From Bacillota bacterium (GTDB lineage: Bacteria; Bacillota; Sulfobacillia; JAIMAT01): DNA of 64,000 bases. The notes under the pieces were generated by a model. The model searched no databases. It saw nothing but the letters and a program-made list of their open reading frames with translations, and had not been told where the DNA came from. The stretch is from the NCBI GenBank assembly GCA_029961055.1, contig JASBVM010000005.1:1-64000 (forward strand), in the 5' to 3' direction. The stretch's first letter is position 1. The number at the start of each line of letters is the position of its first letter. The position numbers and the translations under genes were made by a program. Below, in pieces: positions 18,018 to 26,682 of this stretch.

Positions 18018-19327
18018 CGGGTGAGGCGGGCGAGTTCGTCGCGCGGCGGCTGAGCAGCGGGATCCCGTTCTACTTCCTCCCGACGGGGAAGTTCCGGAGC
18101 CTGCGGCTCAGCCTCTTTTTCCTTCGCGACCTGCGGCCGGAGAGCGTGACGGAGACGGCGCTCCTGCCGGAGGTGCTGATCCGGGGGTCGCGGCGGCACC
18201 CCGACCTGCGGGCCGTCCACCGGCGGCTGGACGAGCTGTACGGAGCCGACCTGGCGGTCAACGTGCAGAAGCACGGCGAGGCGGAGAGCGTCGGCTGGCA
18301 CCTCGACCTGCCGGAGGAGCGGTACCTGCAGGGGGGCGAGGGGCTGACCGGGCAGGCGCTGGACTTTCTGGCCGAGATGGTGCTGGAGCCCTACATGGAA
18401 GAAGGCAGGCTCTCGGCGCGCTACGTCGACCAGGAGAAGGTCAACCTGGCGCGGCGCCAGCAGGCGCTGATCAACGAGAAGGGGCGGTACAGCCTCCTGC
18501 GCTGCATCGAGGCGATGTTCGCGGGGGAGCCCTACGCGCTCTCCAAATGGGGGCGGCCGGAGGATCTCCCCGGCATCGACGCGGAGCGCCTGAGCGCGAG
18601 CTTCCGGGAGCTCCTCGCCTCCGCGCCGCGGGTCTTGATCGGTGTCGGCCAGGGGCCCGTGGACCGGATCGAGGCGGAGCTGGAGCGCCGCCTGGAGCGG
18701 CTTCGCCCGGAGGCGCTGAAGCCCCTGGAGGGGACCCGGGCGGCGGAGCCGCGCGGCGGCCAGCCGCGGGTGGTGACGGAGGAGCAGCCGGTGGCGCAGG
18801 GGAAGCTGGTGCTGGGCTTCCGCACCGGCGTCCAGATCGGCGACCCGGACTATGATCCTCTGGTGGTGGCCAACGGCGTCCTGGGCGGCTTCAGCCACTC
18901 CAAGCTCTTCCGGAACGTGCGCGAGAAGGCGAGCCTCGCCTACTACGCCTACTCCTTCCTCGATGCGAGCAAGGGCGTCGCCTTCATCCAGGCCGGCATC
19001 GAGCCGCCGGACTACCACCGGGCGCTCCAGATCGTCCTGGAGCAGGTGGAGGCGGTCAAGCGGGGCGAGGTGAGCGACGAAGAGCTGGAGACGACCAAGC
19101 TCCGCCTCTTCAACCAGCTGCGGGAGAGCACCGACAGCCCGGACGCGCTCATCCACCAGGCGCTGGAGGAGACGCTCTGGGGCATCCGGCGGAGCCTGCC
19201 CGAACGGCTGGAGGCGATCGCCCGCGTGGGGCGGGAGGATCTGGTCCGCGCCTTCCAGCGGGTGGAGCTGGATACCATCTACTACCTGACGGCCACCGGT
19301 CAGAAGGAGGCTCTGGGCCTTGCCTGA
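18014..19327 (+). CDS. yfmF: M16 peptidase-like protein YfmF (EF-P modification-associated)
   Basis: A 437-residue M16-family protein without the zinc motif HxxEH: the equivalent region near TALLPEVLIRG keeps only the fold. The C-terminal R/Y-type segment SLAYYAYSFLD is present. B. subtilis YfmF and YfmH form a pair linked to 5-aminopentanol modification of EF-P, and the same pair is seen here, with the catalytic partner next. TTG at 18014 overlaps the cca stop (TTGA) and has GGAGGGGAG in front. It is probably the non-catalytic subunit of a heterodimer. Confidence 0.85.
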   Translation: MTGEAGEFVARRLSSGIPFYFLPTGKFRSLRLSLFFLRDLRPESVTETALLPEVLIRGSRRHPDLRAVHRRLDELYGADLAVNVQKHGEAESVGWHLDLPEERYLQGGEGLTGQALDFLAEMVLEPYMEEGRLSARYVDQEKVNLARRQQALINEKGRYSLLRCIEAMFAGEPYALSKWGRPEDLPGIDAERLSASFRELLASAPRVLIGVGQGPVDRIEAELERRLERLRPEALKPLEGTRAAEPRGGQPRVVTEEQPVAQGKLVLGFRTGVQIGDPDYDPLVVANGVLGGFSHSKLFRNVREKASLAYYAYSFLDASKGVAFIQAGIEPPDYHRALQIVLEQVEAVKRGEVSDEELETTKLRLFNQLRESTDSPDALIHQALEETLWGIRRSLPERLEAIARVGREDLVRAFQRVELDTIYYLTATGQKEALGLA

Positions 19328-20627
19328 ACAGGCGATCGAGCGCGTGGAGGCGCCGGAGATCGGGGAGCGGATGGAGCGGGCCCTGCTCCCCTCCGGACTG
19401 ATGGTCCAGGTCCTGCCCAAGCCGGGCTTCGCGAAGAAATATGCGACCTTCGCCACCCATTACGGCGGTCTCGACTCCAGCTTCCAGGTACCGGGCGAGA
19501 GCGGGCGGACGGACGTGCCCGACGGGATCGCCCATTTCCTGGAGCACCAGCTCTTCGCCGAGGAAGACGGCGACGCCATGGACCGCTTCTCCCGCCTCGG
19601 CGCCGGCTCCAACGCCTTCACCACGCACACCTCCACCACCTACCTCTTCTCCACCAGCGAGCACTTCGAGGAGGCGCTGGGCATCCTCCTGGACTTCGTC
19701 CAGCACCCCTACTTCACCGAGGCGGGGGTGCAGAAGGAGCGGGGCATCATCCTCCAGGAGATCCGGATGTACCAGGACGACCCGCGCTGGCAGATCGACT
19801 TCCAGCTGCGCCAGGCGCTCTACGTCCGGCATCCCTTCCGGCTGGACGTGGCGGGGACGCCCGACTCCATCCGGCAGATCACCCGCGATCTCCTGGAGCG
19901 CTGTTACCGCACCTTCTACCACCCCTCCAACATGGTGCTGACGGTGGTGGGCGACGTCGATCCCCGGCGGGTGGTGGATCAGGTGGCGGAAGACCAGGCG
20001 CGGCGCGGCCTGCGGGCGCAGGTCCCGATCCGGCGCTTCCGGCCCGAGGAGCCGGACCGGATCGGCCGGAAGCGGGTGGAGAAGCGGATGCCCGTGGCGC
20101 GCCCCTGGGTGGCCGTCGGTTTCAAGGAGCGCGGCGGCGCGGCGGAGGGGCTCGCCGCCTTCCGCCGGGAGCTGGCCACCAGCCTCCTCCTGGAGCTCCT
20201 CTTCGGCCGCGGCTCCGACTTCTACGCCAGCGCCTACGAGGAAGGTCTGATCGACGGCTCGTTCGGCTCCGGATACAACGGCGACGAGGACTTCGGGATG
20301 AGCGTCGTGGAAGGCGAGACGGACGAGCCCGAGCGGCTGGTGGAGCGGGTGCTCGAGGCGGTGGAGGAGACGCGCCGGCGGGGCGTCGACCCGGATCGCT
20401 TCGAGGCGCTGCGCAAGAAGGTACTGGGCGGCCTCGTGCAGGAGCTGGACTCCCCGGAGAGCCTGGCCTACATGGCCAACGAGGCCTACTTCCACGGCCA
20501 CACGCTGTTCGACTCCTTCGCGGTGGCGCGGGAGCTGAGGCTGGAGGAGGTGGAGGAGCGGCTCCGGGGCCACCTCGATCCCGACTTCCACGCCGTCTCG
20601 CTGGTCCTGCCGGAGGGGAGAGCGTGA
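19320..20627 (+). CDS. yfmH: M16 zinc peptidase YfmH (EF-P modification-associated)
   Basis: The catalytic partner of YfmF, 435 residues. The inverted zinc motif HFLEH is near residue 72, with the downstream acidic ligand in KERGIILQEIRMYQDDP. The GAGSNAFTTHTSTTYLF strand pairing is typical of M16. TTG at 19320 overlaps the yfmF stop by eight bases, and the stop overlaps the hutH start, so the four genes cca-yfmF-yfmH-hutH look translationally coupled. The substrate is unproven; the EF-P link comes from the Bacillus pair. Confidence 0.88.
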   Translation: MPEQAIERVEAPEIGERMERALLPSGLMVQVLPKPGFAKKYATFATHYGGLDSSFQVPGESGRTDVPDGIAHFLEHQLFAEEDGDAMDRFSRLGAGSNAFTTHTSTTYLFSTSEHFEEALGILLDFVQHPYFTEAGVQKERGIILQEIRMYQDDPRWQIDFQLRQALYVRHPFRLDVAGTPDSIRQITRDLLERCYRTFYHPSNMVLTVVGDVDPRRVVDQVAEDQARRGLRAQVPIRRFRPEEPDRIGRKRVEKRMPVARPWVAVGFKERGGAAEGLAAFRRELATSLLLELLFGRGSDFYASAYEEGLIDGSFGSGYNGDEDFGMSVVEGETDEPERLVERVLEAVEETRRRGVDPDRFEALRKKVLGGLVQELDSPESLAYMANEAYFHGHTLFDSFAVARELRLEEVEERLRGHLDPDFHAVSLVLPEGRA

Positions 20628-22141
20628 ACGTCCTGGAGGTGGACGGCGAGCACCTGACGGCGGCCGGCCTCGAGGAGGTGGTCCGGGAGGGGCGCCCCGT
20701 CCGCCTGGCGGAGGCTGCCCGGCAGCGGATGCTCCGCTCGCGCCGGGCGATCGAGGAGATGCTCCACCGCGGCACGGCGGTCTACGGCGTCAACACCGGC
20801 TTCGGCCGCCTGGCCGAGGTGGCCATCCCGCCCGAGGAACTCCGCCAGCTCCAGCAGAACCTCCTGCGCAGCCATGCCGCCGGCGTGGGGCCGGCCCTGG
20901 GCCGGGAGGAGGTCCGCGCCCTCCTTCTCCTCCGGGCGAACGCCCTGGCCCGCGGTCACTCGGGCGTCCGGCCCGAGGTGGTCGAGCTGCTCCTGGGTAT
21001 GCTTAACGCCGGCGTCCACCCCCGCGTCCCCGAGCAGGGCTCCGTCGGCGCCAGCGGCGATCTGGCGCCGCTGGCCCATGCCGCCCTGGTCCTGGTGGGG
21101 GAGGGGGAGGCGGAGGTGGACGGTCAGCTCCTTCCTGGGGGCGAGGCGCTCCGCCGGGCCGGCCTCGAACCCATCGCCCTGGAGGCGAAGGAAGGGCTGG
21201 CGCTGATCAACGGCACCCAGCTGATGGAGGCGGTGGGCCTCCTTGCCTGGATGGGCGCCGAGCGCCTGATGGAGTGGGCGGACGCCGTCGGCGCCCTCAG
21301 CCTGCAGGCGCTCCGCGGCATCCCCGACCCCTTCCGGGCCGAGCTCCAGGCGCTCCGCCCCCATCCCGGCCAGATCCGCTCGGCGGCCCGTCTCCGCGCC
21401 TACCTGGAGGGGAGCCGCCTGACCACGGCGCCGGGGGAGCTGCGCGTCCAGGACGCGTACAGCCTCCGCTGCATGCCGCAGGTCCACGGCGCCAGCCGGG
21501 ACGCCCTGGAGTACGTGGGCAGGGTCCTGGAAACCGAGATCAACGCGGTCACCGACAACCCGCTGGTGTTCGCCGACCCGCCCGAGGCGATCTCCGGCGG
21601 CAACTTCCACGGCCAGCCGCTGGCGCTGGCGCTGGACCTGCTGGCCATCGCGGTCGCGGAGCTGGGTGACATCTCCGAGCGCCGGACCGAGCGGCTCCTC
21701 AACCCGCAGTCCAGCGGCCTGCCGCCCTTCCTCGCCCGGAACGGCGGCGTCGAGTCGGGGCTGATGCTGATCCAGTACACCCAGGCGGCGCTGGTCTCCG
21801 AGAACAAGACGCTGGCCCACCCGGCCAGCGTCGACTCGATCCCCACCTCGGCAGGTCAGGAGGACCACGTCAGCATGGGCGCCTGGGCGGCCAGGAAGGC
21901 CCGCCGGGTGGTGGGGAACGTCGCCCTGGTCCTGGCCGCGGAGGCGATGGCGGCGGCGGCCGCGGCCGACCTGCGCGGCCCCGAGGAGCTGGCCCCGGCT
22001 TCGTCGGCGGTCTACCGGCGCATCCGCGCCGTGGTGCCGCCCCTGCGTGGCGACCGCTCCCCGGCCGCGGAGCTGGAGCGTCTGGCGGCGCTCCTGCTGC
22101 GGGAGACCCCGCCCGGAGCGGAGATTCCCGCTTCCGCCTGA
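20624..22141 (+). CDS. hutH: Histidine ammonia-lyase
   Basis: HutH converts L-histidine to trans-urocanate and ammonia. The MIO prosthetic group forms from Ala143-Ser144-Gly145 in GSVGASGDLAPLAH. Other active-site residues are Tyr54 in YGVNTGFG, His84, QDAYSLRCMPQVHG and NPQSSGLPPFL. The length of 505 residues is normal. GTG at 20624 overlaps the yfmH stop. No hutU, hutI or hutG gene is adjacent, so this is an isolated step within the window; phenylalanine or tyrosine ammonia-lyase activity is less likely given the HAL-type His84. Confidence 0.9.
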   Translation: MNVLEVDGEHLTAAGLEEVVREGRPVRLAEAARQRMLRSRRAIEEMLHRGTAVYGVNTGFGRLAEVAIPPEELRQLQQNLLRSHAAGVGPALGREEVRALLLLRANALARGHSGVRPEVVELLLGMLNAGVHPRVPEQGSVGASGDLAPLAHAALVLVGEGEAEVDGQLLPGGEALRRAGLEPIALEAKEGLALINGTQLMEAVGLLAWMGAERLMEWADAVGALSLQALRGIPDPFRAELQALRPHPGQIRSAARLRAYLEGSRLTTAPGELRVQDAYSLRCMPQVHGASRDALEYVGRVLETEINAVTDNPLVFADPPEAISGGNFHGQPLALALDLLAIAVAELGDISERRTERLLNPQSSGLPPFLARNGGVESGLMLIQYTQAALVSENKTLAHPASVDSIPTSAGQEDHVSMGAWAARKARRVVGNVALVLAAEAMAAAAAADLRGPEELAPASSAVYRRIRAVVPPLRGDRSPAAELERLAALLLRETPPGAEIPASA

Positions 22142-22177
22142 GGGAGGGGCTGAACGCGCCGCGGCGGGCATACGTAT

Positions 22178-22208
22178 CCCCGGCGCCGCCTCCAGGTCGG
22201 CGCCGGGG
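22178..22208 (+). terminator. Hairpin after hutH
   Basis: A perfect 10-bp stem (22178-22187 and 22199-22208) with an 11-base loop lies 36 bases after the hutH stop. There is no T-run. Confidence 0.55.
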
Positions 22209-22218
22209 TGGGTGGCCG

Positions 22219-23304
22219 ATGATCCGCCTCTCCCGCGGCCGGGGCTGCGCCGGAAACCGCCTGCTGTCCGGGCCCTGGCTGATCCCGCTGCTCCTGATCG
22301 CGGCGGCCCTGCTGCTCGTGCGCCCCGTCCGCACCGTGGGCGTGGAGCGCCGGGAGCTGGCCAGGCTCCCCTGGGGCTCCGGCCCGGGCCAGGTGGGCCG
22401 GTATCGCTCGCTGGACGGACTCTGGCGCGGACCCACGGCCGTGGCCACGGCGCCCGACGGGACGCCCGTCATCCTCGACGCGGCCAACCACCGGCTGCTC
22501 TTGGGCCGGCGAGGGGACAGGGGGCAGGGGCAAGGCGGGGGGCGCGGCGACCGCGGGCTCCTGCGCGAATGGCGGGCACTCGCCCTGCCCGGCGCCGGCT
22601 GGTACACGGCGCTGGCCCCGCTGCCGGAGGGCTGGCTGCTGGCCGACGGCCGGAGCGGGGCGCTCCTCGCCCTCCGTCCCGGCCCGGACACGGGGACGCC
22701 GCTGCCCCTCCTGGCGGCGCCCGGCGGCCGCGAGCTGCGCTGGCGGAGGATCCTCCTCCTGCGCGGCGGTCCGCAGGCGGTGACGGTGCTGGCCAGCGAG
22801 GGCGGCCTCCACTTCGTCCGGCGCCGGCTCTGGGTGCTGGAACAGGGGGCGCTCCGCCAGGTGGGCGAGAGCGGCGTCCGGGGCCCCGAGGCGGCCGCCT
22901 CCGCGCTTCTCCTCTCCGCGGCGCCCGCCGGGAGGGCCTTGGCCGTCCTCCGCGGCGGCGCCCCCTTGAGCCGCGAGCTCCTGCTCCTGGGAGGGAAGGG
23001 GGGAGAGAGGCTCTTCACCCTGGATCTCCGCTCGCCGGCGGAGGCGGTGGACCTGCTGGGCGAGCTGCCCGGCCTGGGCTGGCTCCTCTGGCGGCAGGCG
23101 CCCGGCCGGCCCGCGGCGGTGGAACTGCGCGACCCCCGGGGGCACCTCCTCTGGAGCGCGCGGGTGGCGGCGGGACCGCCCTACCTCCTCCATCCCGCCT
23201 GGCTCTCGGGCGAGAGCCTCACGCTCCTCGTCCCGCGGGGGGAGGGCGTGACCGTGGAGCGCTGGCGCTTCACCCGGCGCTGGGCGCTCACCTGGCGCTG
23301 GTAG
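22219..23304 (+). CDS. Membrane-anchored protein of unknown function
   Basis: I do not recognise this 361-residue protein. It has one N-terminal membrane helix (about residues 19-37), then a long extracytoplasmic region of beta-rich repeats with GPTAVATAPDGTPVILDAANHRLLL at the start. That segment resembles an NHL or beta-propeller blade, and the following segments (LALPGAGWYTALAPLPEGWLLAD) could be further blades. ATG at 22219 lies 10 bases after the hairpin and has only a weak ribosome site. It stands alone between the hutH operon and a dehydrogenase gene. Confidence 0.55.
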   Translation: MIRLSRGRGCAGNRLLSGPWLIPLLLIAAALLLVRPVRTVGVERRELARLPWGSGPGQVGRYRSLDGLWRGPTAVATAPDGTPVILDAANHRLLLGRRGDRGQGQGGGRGDRGLLREWRALALPGAGWYTALAPLPEGWLLADGRSGALLALRPGPDTGTPLPLLAAPGGRELRWRRILLLRGGPQAVTVLASEGGLHFVRRRLWVLEQGALRQVGESGVRGPEAAASALLLSAAPAGRALAVLRGGAPLSRELLLLGGKGGERLFTLDLRSPAEAVDLLGELPGLGWLLWRQAPGRPAAVELRDPRGHLLWSARVAAGPPYLLHPAWLSGESLTLLVPRGEGVTVERWRFTRRWALTWRW

Positions 23305-23310
23305 CCCTGG

Positions 23311-23316
23311 CATAAT
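23311..23316 (+). promoter_or_regulatory. -10-like CATAAT before the dehydrogenase gene
   Basis: CATAAT (five of six consensus bases) lies about 20 bases before the start codon. No clear -35 is visible. Confidence 0.3.
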
Positions 23317-23336
23317 GGACGCCAGATGACGGGGAG

Positions 23337-24308
23337 GTGGGAGCGACGGCGAGAGCGCGGGTGGTGGTGACGGGCGCCTTGCCCGGCGGCGGGATGGAGC
23401 GCCTCGAACGCGCGGCGGAGGTGATCGGCCCGCCCGAGGAGGGGGCGGATCGCCGCGCCTGGCTGCTCGAGGCGGTGCGCGAGGCGGACGGCCTCCTCTG
23501 CCTCCTCGTCGACCGGGTGGACAGGGAGCTTCTCGAGGCCGCACCGCGGCTGCGGGTCGTCTCCACCTTCTCGACCGGCGTCGACCACGTCGACCTCGAC
23601 GCCTGCCGGGAGCGGGGCATCCGGGTCACCCACGCCCCCGACGTGCTGACCGAGGCGACGGCCGACCTGACCTGGGCGCTCATGCTGGCGGCGGCCCGGC
23701 GGGTGGCGGAGGGCGACCGGATGGTCCGGGCGGGCGCCTTCCGCGGCTGGCGCCCCGACCTGCTCCTGGGAACCGAGGTCTACGGGCGCACCCTGGGCAT
23801 CGTCGGCCTCGGGCGGATCGGCAAGGCGGTGGCCAGGCGCGCCTCGGGCTTCGACATGAACGTCGTCTACTGGAACCGGACCGAGATCAACCCCATGGAG
23901 GACGAGTGGCTGGGCGTCAGCCGGGTCGAGCTGGACGAGCTCCTGGCCAAGGCGGACTTCATCAGCCTGCACCTGGCCTACACGCCCGAGACCCACCACT
24001 TCATCGGCCGGCGCGAGCTGGCGCTGATGGGTCCCCATGCCGTCCTCGTCAACACCTCGCGGGGAGCCGTCGTGGACGAGGAAGCGCTGGTGGAGGCGCT
24101 GGAGGCGGGGCGGCCGGCGGCGGCCGCGCTCGACGTCTTCGAGCACGAGCCAGCCGTCCACCCGCGGCTCCTCCGGCTGCCGCAGGTCGTGCTCACCCCG
24201 CACATCGGCAGCGCCACCCGGGAGACCCGGGAGGCGATGGCCCGCGTGGCGGTGGACAACCTGCTGGCGGTGCTGGAGGGGCGCCGCCCGCCGGCGGCGG
24301 TGGACTGA
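23337..24308 (+). CDS. D-2-hydroxyacid dehydrogenase (glyoxylate/hydroxypyruvate reductase-like)
   Basis: An NAD(P)-dependent D-2-hydroxyacid dehydrogenase of about 323 residues. It has the Rossmann motif GIVGLGRIGKAVARRA, catalytic Arg in NTSRGAVVDEEAL, Glu in FEHEP and His in LTPHIGSAT. The family includes glyoxylate and hydroxypyruvate reductases and phosphoglycerate dehydrogenase; no ACT domain is present. GTG at 23337 overlaps the GGGGAGG ribosome site, so translation may instead begin at ACG 23346 or GTG 23361. The substrate is undetermined; hydroxypyruvate or glyoxylate is a reasonable guess. Confidence 0.82.
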   Translation: MGATARARVVVTGALPGGGMERLERAAEVIGPPEEGADRRAWLLEAVREADGLLCLLVDRVDRELLEAAPRLRVVSTFSTGVDHVDLDACRERGIRVTHAPDVLTEATADLTWALMLAAARRVAEGDRMVRAGAFRGWRPDLLLGTEVYGRTLGIVGLGRIGKAVARRASGFDMNVVYWNRTEINPMEDEWLGVSRVELDELLAKADFISLHLAYTPETHHFIGRRELALMGPHAVLVNTSRGAVVDEEALVEALEAGRPAAAALDVFEHEPAVHPRLLRLPQVVLTPHIGSATRETREAMARVAVDNLLAVLEGRRPPAAVD

Positions 24309-24361
24309 CCCCCGGGTCGCCGCGACACCGATCCTCAGCAGCCCAAGGAAGGAGCGAGAGC

Positions 24362-25861
24362 ATGACCGAGATCCGAACCACCCTCTCCAACCCCCTGGAG
24401 GTGGAGGCGGACGCCCTGGTGGTGGCGGTCTACCAGGACGCCGAGCGGCTGGACGCCAGCGCCCGGGCGGTCGACGAGGCCACCGGCGGCCTGATCAGCG
24501 GCTGGCTGGCGTCCGGCCGGATGCGGGGCAGCCTGGAGGAGACGGCGCTCCTGCCGGCGGCGGGAGCTCTGCGCGCGCCGCTCCTGATCGTCACCGGCCT
24601 GGGCGGGCACGCCGAGGTCGACGGACAAGCCCTCCGCCGGGCGGCCGCCCGCGCCGCCCGGGCGGCGCGACAGGCCGGGGCCCTCCGGCTGGCCAGCACG
24701 CTCTACGGTGCCTTCCTGGGCGACGACCTGGCGGCCGGCGCCATCGTCGAGGGAACGCTGCTGGGGCTCGACCGCTTCCTGACCTACAAGGGCCGCGACC
24801 AGGGGGAGCCGCGCCGGCCGGATCCGGAGCTCTTCCTGCTGCTGGCCGAGCCCGCGCGCGAGGCGGCGGTCCGGCGCGCCGAGGTCCTGGCCCGCGCCAC
24901 CCTTCTCGCGCGCCAGCTCTCCAACGAGCCGGCCAACCAGCTGCCGCCGCGACGGATGGCGGAGCGGGCCCAGGCGGTCGCCGCCGAGGCCGGCCTGGAG
25001 TTCCTGGCACTGGACGAGCGGGAGATGGAGCGGCTGGGCATGGGGGCGCTGCTGGGCGTCAACCGCGGCAGCCACGAGCCCCCGCGCCTGCTGGTCCTCC
25101 GCTACCGCTGCGGCCGCCCGGACGCCCCGCTCCTGGCGCTGGTGGGCAAGGGCATCGTCTTCGACTCCGGCGGCATCTCGCTCAAGCCGGCGGCGGGCAT
25201 GCACGAGATGAAGATGGACAAGTCCGGCGCCGCCGACGTGGTCGCCGCCATGCAGGCGATCGCCGCCCTCCGGCCCGCCGTCGATGTGATCGGCGTCGCG
25301 CCGGTGACCGAGAACATGCCCGGCGGCGGGGCGCAGCGGCCCGGCGACGTGGTCCGGGCCATGAACGGCACCACCATCGAGGTGCTCAACACCGACGCCG
25401 AGGGGCGCCTCGTCCTGGCCGACGCGGTCGCCTACGCCGCCCGGGAGGGGGCGCGCTGGATCGTCACCGTGGCCACCCTCACCGGAGCCGTGGTGACCGC
25501 GCTGGGACACGAGGCGGCCGCCGTCCTGGGCAACGACCGCCGCCTCATCGAGGCCGTGATCGAGGCCGGGCAGAGCGCCGGCGAACGGTACTGGGAGCTG
25601 CCTGCCTGGCCGGAGTACCGGCGGCTGTACAGGAGCGAGGTGGCCGACCTGGCCAACGTCGCGCCGCGCGACGCGGGCGCGGGCACCATCGTCGGCGGCC
25701 TCTTCGTCGGCGAGTTCGTGGGCGAGGCGGCCTGGGCCCACCTCGACGTGGCGGGCACCGCCTGGGTGGAGAAGCCCACGGCCCTGACCGAGTCGGGTGC
25801 CACCGGCTTCGCGACCCGCACCCTGGCCCTCCTGCCCGAGAGACTGGCGGCGCTCCTCTGA
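24362..25861 (+). CDS. pepA: Leucyl aminopeptidase (M17)
   Basis: A cytosolic two-metal aminopeptidase that removes N-terminal residues. The C-terminal catalytic domain has VGKGIVFDSGGISLKP (catalytic Lys and metal Asp), KMDKSGAA and the family signature NTDAEGRL. The N-terminal macro-like domain is present. The total of 499 residues is typical. ATG at 24362 follows GGAAGGAG. The neighbours (enoyl-CoA hydratase, DUF3048 lipoprotein) are closely spaced on the same strand. Confidence 0.93.
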   Translation: MTEIRTTLSNPLEVEADALVVAVYQDAERLDASARAVDEATGGLISGWLASGRMRGSLEETALLPAAGALRAPLLIVTGLGGHAEVDGQALRRAAARAARAARQAGALRLASTLYGAFLGDDLAAGAIVEGTLLGLDRFLTYKGRDQGEPRRPDPELFLLLAEPAREAAVRRAEVLARATLLARQLSNEPANQLPPRRMAERAQAVAAEAGLEFLALDEREMERLGMGALLGVNRGSHEPPRLLVLRYRCGRPDAPLLALVGKGIVFDSGGISLKPAAGMHEMKMDKSGAADVVAAMQAIAALRPAVDVIGVAPVTENMPGGGAQRPGDVVRAMNGTTIEVLNTDAEGRLVLADAVAYAAREGARWIVTVATLTGAVVTALGHEAAAVLGNDRRLIEAVIEAGQSAGERYWELPAWPEYRRLYRSEVADLANVAPRDAGAGTIVGGLFVGEFVGEAAWAHLDVAGTAWVEKPTALTESGATGFATRTLALLPERLAALL

Positions 25862-25905
25862 GCGCCCGAACCCCGAACGCCCGAGAGCGGAAGGAAGGTG
25901 CACGC

Positions 25906-26682
25906 ATGCCCGAGAGCCGTTTCGTCGAGGTGAGCCGCGAGGAGCCGATCGCCGTCCTCACGCTCAACCGTCCCGAGGTGCTGAACGCGCTCAGCTTCGA
26001 TCTGATGGCCGAGCTGGCCGGCCGGCTGGAGGAGCTGGACGCCGATCCCGCCATCGGCGCGGCCGTCCTGACCGGCAAGGGACGGGCCTTCGCCGCCGGC
26101 GCCGACATCGGCGAGATGAGCCGGCTCGGCACCCCCGACCTGCTGGAGCGCCAGCCTTTCGCCGTCTGGCGCCGGCTGGACCGCATCCGGATGCCGCTCA
26201 TCGCCGCGGTCAACGGTTACGCGCTGGGCGGCGGCCTGGAGCTGGCGATGGCCTGTGACCTGATCCTGGCCGCCGAATCCGCCCAGCTCGGCCAGCCGGA
26301 GATCCAGCTGGGCATCATCCCCGGCGCCGGAGGCACCCAGCGGCTGCCGCGCAGGATCGGTCGCTACCGGGCCGGCGAGTGGATCCTGACCGGAGCCCGG
26401 TACTCCGCCCGGGAGGCGCTGGAGGCCGGGCTGGTCAACCGCCTGGTTCCGGACGACCAGCTGCTCGAGGCGGCGCGCGAGCTCGCCCGCACCATCGCCT
26501 CGCGACCCCGCCAGGCCGTCCGTGCCGCCAAGGAGGCGCTGCGCGCGGCGGAGGAGCTCCCCCTGGAGGAGGGGCTGCGCCTGGAGCAGCATCTCTTTCA
26601 GGCGCTCTTCGCCACCGCGGATCAGCGCGAGGGCATGCAGGCCTTCCTGGAGAAGCGGGCGCCGAGGTTCACGGGCCGATGA
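25906..26682 (+). CDS. Enoyl-CoA hydratase/isomerase (crotonase)
   Basis: A 258-residue crotonase that hydrates trans-2-enoyl-CoA in fatty-acid or amino-acid degradation. Both catalytic glutamates of hydratases are present: Glu112 in GGLELAMACD and Glu132 in GQPEIQLGIIPGAGGTQRL. The oxyanion-hole segment AFAAGADI is intact. ATG at 25906 has GGAAGGAAGG upstream. The stop overlaps the next start (ATGA). With no thiolase or dehydrogenase adjacent, the pathway is not fixed. Confidence 0.88.
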   Translation: MPESRFVEVSREEPIAVLTLNRPEVLNALSFDLMAELAGRLEELDADPAIGAAVLTGKGRAFAAGADIGEMSRLGTPDLLERQPFAVWRRLDRIRMPLIAAVNGYALGGGLELAMACDLILAAESAQLGQPEIQLGIIPGAGGTQRLPRRIGRYRAGEWILTGARYSAREALEAGLVNRLVPDDQLLEAARELARTIASRPRQAVRAAKEALRAAEELPLEEGLRLEQHLFQALFATADQREGMQAFLEKRAPRFTGR

